Shown in pieces: positions 46,912 through 54,830 of a stretch of DNA of 64,000 nt (positions within the stretch are counted from its first letter, which is position 1; each line of letters begins with the position of its first letter). Source of the DNA: Acidimicrobiia bacterium (lineage in GTDB: Bacteria > Actinomycetota > Acidimicrobiia > IMCC26256 > JAMXLJ01); contig DASRES010000035.1 in NCBI GenBank assembly GCA_035651955.1, positions 1 to 64,000 on the forward strand, written 5' to 3'. Below the pieces are notes generated by a model that did not search any database, was not told the origin of the DNA, and saw only the letters and a list, made by a program, of their open reading frames with translations. A program made the translations under genes and the position numbers.

Positions 46912-47323
46912 GCTCGGCGCGGGCGTGCGCCCCGATGCGCTCGCTGGTCAGTCCGGCGGTGCGCAGCAACACGGTCGGTACGTCCCGCGTGATGCGGACG
47001 TCGACGCCGGTCTCGTCCACGTCGACCTGGACGGTCGTGCCCTCGGGCAGGCCCGACGCGGCAAGGACCCGCTCGGCGGCATCGCGCGCGAGCTGCGCGT
47101 CGAGCCGGATGTCGTGACCGACGGTCTCACGGTACGCGTGCTCGTCGATCGCCGAGGCGCCGGCGAGCGCGGCCGAGTCCGCGACCGCGTGGAGGTCACG
47201 GCGCACGGTCAGCAGGCGTGCGCCGTCGACCGCGAGCGCGACGAACACGACCGCGAGCGCGAGCACGCCGAGCAGCAGCACCGCGGCCTGGCCCCCCTCG
47301 CGCCGCGCGCGACCGGCGATCAT
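46898..47323 (-). CDS. TadG-like pilus-assembly protein
   Basis: 141 residues, last gene of the Tad operon. The N-terminus EGGQAAVLLLGVLALAVVFVALAVDG is the pseudopilin-like hydrophobic segment of the actinobacterial TadE/TadG-like family, followed by LTVRRDLHAVADSAALAGA, a hallmark of these proteins. The rest is a short outside domain. ATG at 47323 overlaps the stop of the upstream gene by 3 bp. It is shorter than proteobacterial TadG and lacks a von Willebrand domain. Confidence 0.82.
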   Translation of the reverse strand: MIAGRARREGGQAAVLLLGVLALAVVFVALAVDGARLLTVRRDLHAVADSAALAGASAIDEHAYRETVGHDIRLDAQLARDAAERVLAASGLPEGTTVQVDVDETGVDVRITRDVPTVLLRTAGLTSERIGAHARAEPRRL

Positions 47324-47745
47324 CCGAACGAGCGGTAGCGGTCGACCTGCACGACGTGCGTCGCCTCGACCGGGACCGACACCGACGGCACGACATCGCC
47401 CACGAACGGCAGCCGGAACACCGCGACCTCGGTGCGGACCGTGACGCGGAGCTGCGCGCCGCGTGCAACGCGACCCTCGACGCGGGGCTGCAGCGAGCCG
47501 GGGGCGAGACCGTGGTCGCGCGCGGCGTCCTCCACGACCGCGGTTGCTCGTCGCATCGCGGCGTCGTCGGTCGGTGCGAGCACGACGACGCGACCGACCT
47601 CGCGTGCCGCGGCCGATGTCGCGAGCGTCGCCCGGTGCAACCCGCCGAACAGCACGACGACTTGCACGAGCAGCCCGAACCCGAGGACGCCGATGACCGA
47701 GAACTCGACGATCGACGACCCGCGCTCCTCTCGGTGACGCCTCAA
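47320..47745 (-). CDS. TadE-like minor pseudopilin
   Basis: 141 residues. It begins LRRHREERGSSIVEFSVIGVL with the TadE-type processing context (Gly, then Glu five residues on, then Phe) and one hydrophobic segment, followed by AAREVGRVVVLAPTDDAA and a beta-rich C-terminal region. The only fitting start is TTG at 47745, inside the stop context of the upstream TadE gene, so translation is probably coupled. It overlaps the TadG-like gene by 4 bp. Confidence 0.78.
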   Translation of the reverse strand: MRRHREERGSSIVEFSVIGVLGFGLLVQVVVLFGGLHRATLATSAAAREVGRVVVLAPTDDAAMRRATAVVEDAARDHGLAPGSLQPRVEGRVARGAQLRVTVRTEVAVFRLPFVGDVVPSVSVPVEATHVVQVDRYRSFG

Positions 47746-48128
47746 CGCAGCACCGCGTCCTCGTCGAGCACGTGCGCGGTCGCGGTGATGGTGAACGACG
47801 GCAGGAACGGAAGGATCGACGGCGCGTCTCCGAGCGCGTCGACCTCCACCTCGTCGCCGGTCTGAGCCGCCTGCACCGCGAACGCGGCCGCGGCTCCGCC
47901 GAGCCCGTCGTGGAGCAGCTGGCGCGTCCGGACGGCGCCGTCGTCCAGCGGCCGGCCCGGCTCCGCAGCGGTGCGGGCGCCCTCGTGCGCCGCGTTGACC
48001 GCGACGTTGCGGGCCCAGGTCCACATCGCGATCTGTGCAACACCGAGGAGCGCGACGACCGTCAGCAGCGCGACTCCGAGGAACTCGACGATCGTCGCGC
48101 CACGCTCGCGTCGATCGGTGTCAACCAC
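47742..48128 (-). CDS. TadE-family pilus protein
   Basis: 128 residues. It opens with DRRERGATIVEFLGVALLTVVAL, the TadE processing and hydrophobic segment (Gly, Glu at +5, Phe at +6), and continues with NVAVNAAHEGARTAAEPG typical of the TadE family. The GTG start at 48128 lies inside the end of the small pilin-like gene (8-bp overlap), and its end overlaps the next gene by 4 bp. Confidence 0.85.
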   Translation of the reverse strand: MVDTDRRERGATIVEFLGVALLTVVALLGVAQIAMWTWARNVAVNAAHEGARTAAEPGRPLDDGAVRTRQLLHDGLGGAAAAFAVQAAQTGDEVEVDALGDAPSILPFLPSFTITATAHVLDEDAVLR

Positions 48129-48291
48129 GCAGGCGCCCGAACGCGTCCGAGACGATCTGCGCGATGTCGGGCTGCACGATCGCCCAGAGCGCCATCACGA
48201 TCCCGACGCCCATGACGAGCAGCATCACCCATTCCGGGATCGAGCCGCGCTCGTCACGCACCACACCCATCCGCCGCTTGCACCCTGCCAC
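48121..48291 (-). CDS. Small Flp-pilin-like peptide (56 residues)
   Basis: GTG at 48291 is preceded by a perfect AAGGAG with 6-nt spacing, a strong argument that this short frame is real. The product is VAGCKRRMGVVRDERGSIP followed by the hydrophobic helix EWVMLLVMGVGIVMALWA and a short tail, the size and layout of the small pilin in actinobacterial Tad loci. Compared with its TadE neighbours (ERGATIVEF) the segment ERGSIPEWV has one residue fewer between Gly and Glu, so processing by a TadV/CpaA-type peptidase is uncertain. It lies between tadC and tadE and overlaps tadE by 8 bp. Confidence 0.75.
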   Translation of the reverse strand: MAGCKRRMGVVRDERGSIPEWVMLLVMGVGIVMALWAIVQPDIAQIVSDAFGRLRG

Positions 48292-48336
48292 GCCGCTCTC
48301 CTTCTCGCTTCCTTGCTTGCACTTGCTTCCGTCGAC

Positions 48337-49272
48337 CTAGCGGACGAGCGTCCGTACCGCGACGAGACCCGGAAAGAACGCGAAGGCGATCGCGACCGGG
48401 AGGATCAACATCACGACGGGGACGAGCATCGACACCTGCTTGCGCCCGGCCGTCTCGATGACCGCGCGCTTCTCGGCCTCGCGCACGTCGAACGCCATCG
48501 CGCGCAGGGAGTCGGCCAGCGGGATCCCCCGCTCCTGGCTCGCCGCGATCGCGGCGACGAAGCGCTGCAACGGCGGGAGCGCGACGCGTCGAGCGCGCGT
48601 CTCGAGCGCGTCGACCAGGCCGATGCCCGTTCGCGCGTCGCGCAGCACCGCGCGCATCTCGGCGGACAACGGCCCGTTCCCCGACGTCGCGACGAGGTCG
48701 AGCGCGCCCCGCAGGCTTTCGCCCGCCGTCACGGCGAGACACACCATGTCGACGAACGTCGGGAACTCGGCGGTCATCGCGGCGCGCCGCCGTGCGACCG
48801 CGCGTGACAGCGCGCGGTCCCGCCACAGCGCACCCGACACGCCGAACGCGACGCCCGCGCCGAGCGCCGCGACGGGCGAGAACGTGTGACCGGTGGCCGC
48901 GACCGCAACGGAGAGCGCGACACCCGCGACGAAGCCGCCGAGCGCCCATGTCACCTGCTCGACGCGGAACCGCGCGGACGTCGAGGCGATCCCGGCGGCC
49001 GCGAGGCGCGCGTCGACCTCACCGTGCTCGCCGACGAACCGGTGGACGCGTGCGCCGAGGTCCTCGAGCACGGGGACCACCACTGCGGCCGCACCGCTCG
49101 TCCGCGCCGTCCGCTCCTCGAGCAGGGGCGACCGCCGAGGCCCGAGCGCGCCCAGGTAGGGCTGCAACCGCTCGGAGAGGCGCGGTCTCCGGAAGGCCGG
49201 CAGGCACGCCGCGACGGCGACGAGTCCCGCGATGCCGAGCCCGACGACGGCGATCGCCCGCAGCGCGCTCAC
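48337..49272 (-). CDS. TadC-like type II/IV secretion inner-membrane protein
   Basis: 311 residues, T2SSF domain. N-terminal hydrophobic helix, central helices, then the conserved AAMTAEFPTFVDMVCLAVTAGESL and C-terminal LPLADSL-like ERGIPLADSLRAMAFDVREAEK, with a final membrane pair (MLVPVVMLILPVAIAFAFFPG). It pairs with TadB as the membrane platform of the pilus. The GTG start at 49272 overlaps the tadB stop by 4 bp. A 45-bp gap separates it from the pilin-like gene. Confidence 0.88.
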   Translation of the reverse strand: MSALRAIAVVGLGIAGLVAVAACLPAFRRPRLSERLQPYLGALGPRRSPLLEERTARTSGAAAVVVPVLEDLGARVHRFVGEHGEVDARLAAAGIASTSARFRVEQVTWALGGFVAGVALSVAVAATGHTFSPVAALGAGVAFGVSGALWRDRALSRAVARRRAAMTAEFPTFVDMVCLAVTAGESLRGALDLVATSGNGPLSAEMRAVLRDARTGIGLVDALETRARRVALPPLQRFVAAIAASQERGIPLADSLRAMAFDVREAEKRAVIETAGRKQVSMLVPVVMLILPVAIAFAFFPGLVAVRTLVR

Positions 49273-50144
49273 CGCGCGGCTCCGACGCGCAGCACGCGCG
49301 GCTCGTCGGGGAGGCGGCCGAGGGCGACCATCAACCGGTACCCCACGACCGTGGCGAGCGCGCCGGCGAGGAGCACGAACACACCTGCCACCGAGTCGAA
49401 CGCGTGGATCGACTCGGACCGCGTCGCCACGAGAAGGAGCACGAGCCACGGTGACGCGGACGCGACCCGGGCCGCGACGAGGGTCCACGACTGGCGCGAC
49501 TCGATCTCGCGTCGAGTCGCGAGATCGTCACGGAGGAACGCCGCGAGGGTCCGCAACACCCGCCCGAGCTCGCGACCGCCGACGCGGTACGCGATCGCGA
49601 GCGTCGCGAACACGCGATCGGCCGTCGGGTCGCTCATCGCGTCGGTCACGCGTCCGAGCGCACCGAGGAGGTCGCCCGACACCCGGTGATCGGTCGCGAC
49701 CGACCGGAACGCCGGCCGCAACGGTTCGGGACCGCGCTCCGCGACGGCGGAGATCGCGGCCGGGAGGGTGTCGCCCGCGCGGACGGCTCCCGCGAGCAGC
49801 TCGACGGCCTCGGGCCAGCATTGCCGGAGCGCGCGTCGCCGCGCGCGTGCGCGCGAGCGCAACGTCGCGACCGGGAGGTACCCGCCACCGCACAGGGCGA
49901 CGAGTGCGATCGTGGGCGATCCGACGACGACCGCGGTGACGAGCCCGGCGAGCACACCGCCGCCCGCGCACGCGCCCGCCAGATGCGACGGCCGTGCGTC
50001 CGGAAGCCCGGCGCGCGCGAGCAGCGCGTACGCACGATCGCGCAACCACGGCGCGCGAGACGTCGCCTCGGCCGGCGGCGACGTGATCGCGTCGTACACG
50101 ACGAACACGCCGAGACCGAACAGCAACGTGATCACGACCGTCAC
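49269..50144 (-). CDS. TadB-like type II/IV secretion inner-membrane protein
   Basis: 291 residues, T2SSF domain. N-terminal TM (ITLLFGLGVFVVYDAI), a TM pair at about 55-90, the conserved LRQCWPEAVELLAGAVRAGDTLPAAI (about 108-133) and VGGRELGRVLRTLAAFLRDD, and a C-terminal TM pair. GTG at 50144 overlaps tadA by 4 bp, and its end overlaps tadC by 4 bp. Confidence 0.88.
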   Translation of the reverse strand: MTVVITLLFGLGVFVVYDAITSPPAEATSRAPWLRDRAYALLARAGLPDARPSHLAGACAGGGVLAGLVTAVVVGSPTIALVALCGGGYLPVATLRSRARARRRALRQCWPEAVELLAGAVRAGDTLPAAISAVAERGPEPLRPAFRSVATDHRVSGDLLGALGRVTDAMSDPTADRVFATLAIAYRVGGRELGRVLRTLAAFLRDDLATRREIESRQSWTLVAARVASASPWLVLLLVATRSESIHAFDSVAGVFVLLAGALATVVGYRLMVALGRLPDEPRVLRVGAAR

Positions 50145-51379
50145 GTGAGCACCTCGTCGAGGTCGATCCCACGGTCTGCGAACCGTTCCCGGTGACGCGG
50201 GCGCTCACCGGTCCACCGGAGCGACGCGCCACCCCCTGTGAAGACGGGCCCTGCGGTCGGCTCGTCGCCGTCGCCGAGCTGGTCGCCGACGGCCACGATC
50301 TCGGCGATCTCGCGTCGACCGCCGGTGCGGCGGCAGAACACGACGAGGTCGATGCACGCGGCAACGGTCTGCGCGACGAACCGACGGTCGACGTTGTCGC
50401 CGGCGAGCAACGGCAGCGTCGTCAGCTTGCGCAGCGCCTCGCGTCCCGAGTTCGCGTGCACGGACGTCATCGCGCCCGCGCCGCTGTTCATCGCGAGCAG
50501 CATGTCGAGCGCCTCCGCACCGCGGACCTCGCCGACGATGATGCGGTCGGGTCGCATGCGCAGGCTCTCACGGACGAGGTCGTGGAGCGTGACGGCGCCT
50601 TCGCCCTCGAGGTTGCGTTGCCGGCACTGCATCGCGACGACATCCGGCACCGCGGGTTGCAGCTCGAACACCTCCTCGCACGTCACGATCCGCTCCCGTC
50701 CCGGGATGCACGACGCCAGGCAGTTCAGGAGGGTGGTCTTCCCGGCGCCGACCGCACCCGCGACGACGATGTTGAGACCGGCGCGGACAGCAGCCGCGAG
50801 GAACCGCGCGGCACTCGCCGAGCACGACCCGAGCCCGACGAGCTCGTCGAGCGTGTGCGCGCGCAGGCCGACGAACTTGCGGACGTTCAGTGCCCAGTGG
50901 TTCGTGATCGGCGGGATGACGACGTGCAGGCGGCTGCCGTCGGGAAGGCGCGCGTCGACGAACGGTTGCGAGCGGTCGAGCCGCCGGCCGGCGCGCGCCA
51001 GCATCCGCTCCACCACCTCCTCGACGTCGCGCGCGCTGAGCACCAGCGTCGTGAGCTCGTGCTCGCCCCGCCGGGCCACGAAGACGCGACCGGGCTCGTT
51101 GACCCAGATCTCCTCGACCTCGGGATCGTCGAGCAAGGGTGTCAGCGCACCGACCCCCGCGAGCCGGTGGCGGAGCAGCTGCACGTCGTCGTCGGTGAGC
51201 GGCGGCAACCCGCCACGGAGGAACCGCTCGCGGTAGTCGTCGACGACCTCGTCGAGCAGGACGTGGAGCTCGATCGAGTCGTCGAGCTCGACCTCGCGCC
51301 GTTGGACGAGCTCGCGGACCTCGCCCTCGACGATCTCGAGCGCGTCCGGGGCGCCGCTCGCGCTCGTCACGGCGGTCAC
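50141..51379 (-). CDS. TadA/CpaF-type pilus assembly ATPase
   Basis: 412 residues, the hexameric VirB11-like ATPase powering pilus extension. Walker A GAVGAGKTTLLN (about 215), Asp box CEEVFELQ, Walker B and His box in RPDRIIVGEVRGAEALDML and GAMTSVHANSGREAL. The N-terminal domain contains LLDDPEVEEIWVNEPGRVFV, typical of CpaF. GTG at 51379 overlaps the cpaE-like stop by 4 bp. Confidence 0.95.
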   Translation of the reverse strand: MTAVTSASGAPDALEIVEGEVRELVQRREVELDDSIELHVLLDEVVDDYRERFLRGGLPPLTDDDVQLLRHRLAGVGALTPLLDDPEVEEIWVNEPGRVFVARRGEHELTTLVLSARDVEEVVERMLARAGRRLDRSQPFVDARLPDGSRLHVVIPPITNHWALNVRKFVGLRAHTLDELVGLGSCSASAARFLAAAVRAGLNIVVAGAVGAGKTTLLNCLASCIPGRERIVTCEEVFELQPAVPDVVAMQCRQRNLEGEGAVTLHDLVRESLRMRPDRIIVGEVRGAEALDMLLAMNSGAGAMTSVHANSGREALRKLTTLPLLAGDNVDRRFVAQTVAACIDLVVFCRRTGGRREIAEIVAVGDQLGDGDEPTAGPVFTGGGASLRWTGERPRHRERFADRGIDLDEVLT

Positions 51380-52602
51380 GCGACGGACCTTCCGACCCGG
51401 GCCGGCTCGAGGATCGCCGGGACCACGGCGCTGAGATCACGCAACCACGGCGAGCGCCGCGCCACGTCGTGGACCGGCTTGCCCTCCCACACGGTCCGCT
51501 CGAACGCCGGCTCGATGGGCAGCAACGCCGCGGGACGCTCGCCGGTCCACCGCTCCAGCTCGACGGAGCACTCCTGGAGCCGGCGTGCCGATGCGGGCGC
51601 GCGGTTGACGACGAGCGTGGCGCGCTTCGCGACCGCGGGCAGCTCCCGACCGAGCTCGCGCCACGCGAAGATGCCCCGGCGCAGCCCGACGGGATCTCCG
51701 GCGACGACGACGAGCACCGCGTCGGCATCCGACAGCGCCGTGCGGGTCATCACGTTGCGCCGGTACGGCGCGCGGTCGAACGAGAGCTCCTCGTCCTCGT
51801 CGATCGGTGACGCGAGATCGAGCACCGCGACGTCGGCGCGCGTGCGAAGCGCGTCGAGAACCGCTTGCCACGAGCGCTCGCGCACCTCCGGCCACAGATC
51901 GGCCCGTGCGAGGCCCGGGAGCACGCGGACGCCGTGCGGACCGTCGTGCAGGCACGTGTCGAGCGGCCGCGGCCATCCGTCCGCCGCGAGACGGACCGCG
52001 TTCGTCACGGCGGGCGACTCCGGGAGGTCGAACAGCTGTGCGACCGACGCGCTCCACGCGTCGGCGTCGACGAGCACCGCATTCCGTCCGGCGCGCGCAC
52101 ACTCGACGGCCAGGTGCGCGGCGACGGTCGTGCGCCCCGGTGCGCCGGGCGCGCCCCACACCGCGACGACGCGCCCGGCCGCCGTCCCGCGGTCGTCGGC
52201 ACGCGCGGCATCGTCGAGCGCGTCGGATGCCGGCACGTCGTCGTCGTCCTCGTACGCGCCGATCCGGTACAGGAGCGTCGCGAGCTCGTCGGGAGTGACC
52301 GTCCGAGCCACCCGGTACGACACGCCGATCGCCTCGGCCGGCCGCAGCCCGTCGCGCGCCTCGACCGCGACCACCGCCACCCCCGCGTCGTGCAGCGTCC
52401 CAACGAGCTCGCGGTCCAGCCACGGCAGCTCGGCCGCGACCACGACGGCTCGCGGCCGGTCGCGGAGCGCGACACCGAGCAGCTCGCCGTGATCGACGCA
52501 GCGCCGCAGCACGTGCACGCCCAGCTCGGGACGCTGGAGTCCGCGTACGAGGGGCGCCTCCCACGGAGCGCCACCCGCGCAGGTCACCACAGTGATGGTC
52601 AT
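51376..52602 (-). CDS. CpaE/TadZ-like MinD-family protein with Lys-less P-loop
   Basis: 408 residues. The N-terminal receiver-like domain (about 1-120) lacks a clear phosphorylation site; the second part is MinD/ParA-like: VVAVWGAPGAPGRTTVAAHLA (about 150), ADAW as switch I region, VLDLASPI as Walker B (about 255). The P-loop has Arg in place of the usual Lys (GRTT) and no signature Lys. CpaE/TadZ proteins place the pilus machine at the cell pole. ATG at 52602 overlaps the cpaB stop (ATGA). Confidence 0.85.
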   Translation of the reverse strand: MTITVVTCAGGAPWEAPLVRGLQRPELGVHVLRRCVDHGELLGVALRDRPRAVVVAAELPWLDRELVGTLHDAGVAVVAVEARDGLRPAEAIGVSYRVARTVTPDELATLLYRIGAYEDDDDVPASDALDDAARADDRGTAAGRVVAVWGAPGAPGRTTVAAHLAVECARAGRNAVLVDADAWSASVAQLFDLPESPAVTNAVRLAADGWPRPLDTCLHDGPHGVRVLPGLARADLWPEVRERSWQAVLDALRTRADVAVLDLASPIDEDEELSFDRAPYRRNVMTRTALSDADAVLVVVAGDPVGLRRGIFAWRELGRELPAVAKRATLVVNRAPASARRLQECSVELERWTGERPAALLPIEPAFERTVWEGKPVHDVARRSPWLRDLSAVVPAILEPARVGRSVA

Positions 52603-53291
52603 CGCGGAAGATCCGAGTACTGGAAGCTCGTGCGGCCGCCGGACGAGTCGGCACCCGCGCGCACGACGTCGACCTCGGCGGTGTGGAGCGCGAACGCCAG
52701 GTACACCGCGTCGTCCGAGCTCACCGACAGCGTGACCGCGCTCAGGTCACCGGCATGGTCACCGAGGATCCCCTTCGTGTGCACGGTGTCGACCACCTGC
52801 GCGCCGTGCACGACCGTCAACGTGCGCGCGTCCTTGCCGCCCTTCGCGAACGTCGCGAGGACGTCGACGCGATCGCCGACGCGGACCGCACCGCCGAGCG
52901 CGTGTTCCGGTGTGATCGGCACGGTCATCTCGCGTCCGTCGACGGGACCGTGACCGACCGATGCGGACGGAACCAGCGCGTCACGTGCGACGGGCTCGAC
53001 GAGCACGCGCCCCACGAGCCCGTCCGCGCGGTCGCCGCGCACGAGCGACGCGAGCACGTTGCCGTCGGTCCGGACGCGGGTCACCCGCAGATCGCCACGC
53101 TCGACGACGTGGCCGGCCGGAAGGTCACGCGCGGCTGCCAGCACCGCGACCGTGTGGTCCGCGGCGGCGAAGAGGGTCAGCCCACCCAGGACGGAGACCG
53201 CCACGAGCACGAGCCCGAGGACGAGCCGGCCGTCGACACGGCGTACCCGCCGCGCCCGCGCGCCACCGATGACCGCAGTGAGCGCGCTCAC
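52599..53291 (-). CDS. CpaB/RcpC-like pilus protein with SAF domain
   Basis: 230 residues. TM helix LVLGLVLVAVSVLGGLTLFAA (about 20-40), then a SAF domain (AARDLPAGHVVERGDLRVTRV, about 50-115) and a CpaB-type C-terminal part (GGAVRVGDRVDVLATF). RcpC/CpaB modifies or guides the pilin through the envelope. GTG at 53291 opens the gene; it is the first of the nine-gene operon, and the only promoter room is the 84-bp gap to the divergent HTH gene. Confidence 0.85.
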   Translation of the reverse strand: MSALTAVIGGARARRVRRVDGRLVLGLVLVAVSVLGGLTLFAAADHTVAVLAAARDLPAGHVVERGDLRVTRVRTDGNVLASLVRGDRADGLVGRVLVEPVARDALVPSASVGHGPVDGREMTVPITPEHALGGAVRVGDRVDVLATFAKGGKDARTLTVVHGAQVVDTVHTKGILGDHAGDLSAVTLSVSSDDAVYLAFALHTAEVDVVRAGADSSGGRTSFQYSDLPR

Positions 53292-53375
53292 CGGGCATCC
53301 ACTCCGCGTGTGGCGCGCGCCGGTACGCTGCACCGCGTACCTGCACGCAACGGCACGCACCGAAAGGACCTCGCA

Positions 53376-53585
53376 GTGGCCGACCGCCCGCGGTTCCTCC
53401 AGCCGGCCGAGGTCGCCGAGGTCCTCAACGTGACCGTCTCGCAGGTGTACACGCTGATGCGCTCGGGCCAGCTGCCGGCCGTCAAGATCGGCAAGCGGGG
53501 CGTCTGGCGAGTGAGCGCCGAGGCGCTCGAGGCATACATCGAGGAGCTCGAGCGCGAGGCCCACGCGCGCCGGGCCGGGCGATAG
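53376..53585 (+). CDS. Excisionase/BldC-like helix-turn-helix protein
   Basis: 69 residues. RFLQPAEVAEVLNVTVSQVYTLMRSGQ, then LPAVKIGKRGVWRVSAEALEAYIEEL: the MerR-type HTH and wing of the excisionase (TIGR01764) family, to which BldC also belongs. GTG at 53376 follows AAAGGA at suitable spacing. No integrase or phage gene is near, so a transcription-regulator role is more likely than excision. It is divergent from the Tad operon and could control it; that is inference. Confidence 0.85.
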   Translation: MADRPRFLQPAEVAEVLNVTVSQVYTLMRSGQLPAVKIGKRGVWRVSAEALEAYIEELEREAHARRAGR

Positions 53586-53607
53586 CCGCGGGTCGACCCT
53601 GTCCTGG

Positions 53608-53937
53608 TCATCGGCCGGGGTCCCGTGTCACGCGCACGATCGTCTCGACGCGCACGTCGTGACGACGGACGACGCGCCGCCGCGCCGTTCCGGCGCCGTC
53701 CACGACCTCGCCGACGCAGACCGTGTCCGCGCCGACGCCGAGGATCCGGCCCGTGACGAGTGTGCCGTCGACCGTCGTGACGGTCACCACCTCGCCGGGC
53801 GAGATCGCCCGTAGCACCCCGACGAACGTTCGGCGCGCCCGCCCGGTGGCGACGATGGCGCGCGCCTCCTCGCGCTGCTCCGCCTCGAGCCCGTCGTCCC
53901 GAAGGCCGGCCGCGATCTCCCAGAACTCGTCGTCCAT
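53608..53937 (-). CDS. Conserved-looking hypothetical protein (109 residues)
   Basis: Not recognised. MDDEFWEIAAGLRDDGLEAE, then an Ala/Arg-rich helix, followed by a short beta-barrel-like domain (FVGVLRAISPGEVVTVTTVDGT, VTGRILGVGADTVCVGEVV) reminiscent of Sm/SH3-like folds. It starts at ATG 53937, about 50 nt downstream of a promoter with a perfect TTGACA. The 10-bp-spaced repeats in its leader may be an operator. It converges on the HTH gene. Confidence 0.65.
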   Translation of the reverse strand: MDDEFWEIAAGLRDDGLEAEQREEARAIVATGRARRTFVGVLRAISPGEVVTVTTVDGTLVTGRILGVGADTVCVGEVVDGAGTARRRVVRRHDVRVETIVRVTRDPGR

Positions 53938-53986
53938 GCTCCGCCGCTCGCTTGCGCTGTTTGTACAGGTTTCGTACGGGTTGCGC

Positions 53987-54016
53987 ACTACAGCAGGGGC
54001 GGCCGCGCGGTGTCAA
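53987..54016 (-). promoter_or_regulatory. Promoter of the 109-residue protein gene
   Basis: On the minus strand TTGACA (54011-54016, perfect consensus) and TGTAGT (53987-53992) are 18 nt apart. The transcript would have a leader of about 42-45 nt. Confidence 0.6.
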
Positions 54017-54036
54017 CACCGATGAACCGTCCGCCG

Positions 54037-54065
54037 TTGACTTCTCACGAGCGCTCTGACACGCT
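54037..54065 (+). promoter_or_regulatory. Promoter of the LysM protein gene
   Basis: TTGACT (54037-54042) and CACGCT (54060-54065) are 17 nt apart, divergent to the neighbouring TTGACA promoter. Confidence 0.4.
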
Positions 54066-54104
54066 CTGCGACTCTTCTCGACGCTTCTTCACGCTACGGG
54101 GGCG

Positions 54105-54815
54105 ATGTTGCAGATGTTGTTCGAAGCGGAGCTCCGGTCCGCGCTGCTCGACGTCACCGCGGTGGCCGCGGTCGTGTGCGGGGTGCTGTTCCTCGCCGAC
54201 GTCGCGCTCTCGCTGCTCGCCCGGGCCGGTCACGGCCGCCGGGCCGCGGCGGCACTGCGTCGCATCTCTCCGCCCCTCGTCCGCCACGCGGCCGAGCTGC
54301 TCGTCACCGCGCTGCTGACGGTCGGCGCGGCACGGCCCGCCGCGGCGTCGTCGACACCCATCCGTGACTGGCTCCGGCATTCGACGACGACGACGACGGT
54401 GCCGGCGCCGACCGTTCCCAGCCGCCCGCCGGCACCGACCACCGCGGCGCCGACTCCGACGACCTCGCCGACACGGCCCGTTGCGCCCGATCGACGCTCG
54501 GCCCCCGTCCCCCCGAGCCCGCCCCAGCGCCCGCCCGCGGGCCCGGCGACGCCCGCACCCTCGGTCCCCGTGCCGCCCGCCGCGACGCCACCGGCCGCGC
54601 CGCGCGCGACGGACGCCGGGCGCTACGTCGTCCGGGCGGGCGACTGCCTCTGGCGCATCGCCGCGCAACGGCTCGGCCCGGGCGCGACGAACCAGGCGAT
54701 CGACAGCGCGTGGCGTGCGATCTACGCCGCGAACCGCGCTGCCGTCGGCGACGACCCGAACCTGATCCACCCGGGTCTCGTGCTCACGCTTCCCCCACTC
54801 GCTGCGGCCCGCTGA
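54105..54815 (+). CDS. LysM-domain cell-wall-binding protein
   Basis: 236 residues. Two hydrophobic segments near the N-terminus (about 15-40 and 60-80, the second ending ARPAAASS), a long Thr/Pro/Ala-rich linker (about 88-165) and a C-terminal LysM domain (YVVRAGDCLWRIAAQRLG, about 172-232) that binds peptidoglycan. The layout is a membrane-anchored, linker-extended wall-binding protein. It is followed 15 bp later by another gene on the same strand. Confidence 0.85.
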   Translation: MLQMLFEAELRSALLDVTAVAAVVCGVLFLADVALSLLARAGHGRRAAAALRRISPPLVRHAAELLVTALLTVGAARPAAASSTPIRDWLRHSTTTTTVPAPTVPSRPPAPTTAAPTPTTSPTRPVAPDRRSAPVPPSPPQRPPAGPATPAPSVPVPPAATPPAAPRATDAGRYVVRAGDCLWRIAAQRLGPGATNQAIDSAWRAIYAANRAAVGDDPNLIHPGLVLTLPPLAAAR

Positions 54816-54830
54816 TTCACCGGAGGGACG

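Noticed and set aside
53376-53585. Phage or plasmid excisionase marking an integrated element
   Set aside because: No integrase, attachment-site duplication or phage genes nearby; the neighbours are chromosomal pilus genes, so a regulator is more likely.
53590-53599. GGGTCGACCC palindrome as terminator between the HTH gene and the 53608 gene
   Set aside because: No loop and only 5 bp per arm; expected by chance in this composition.
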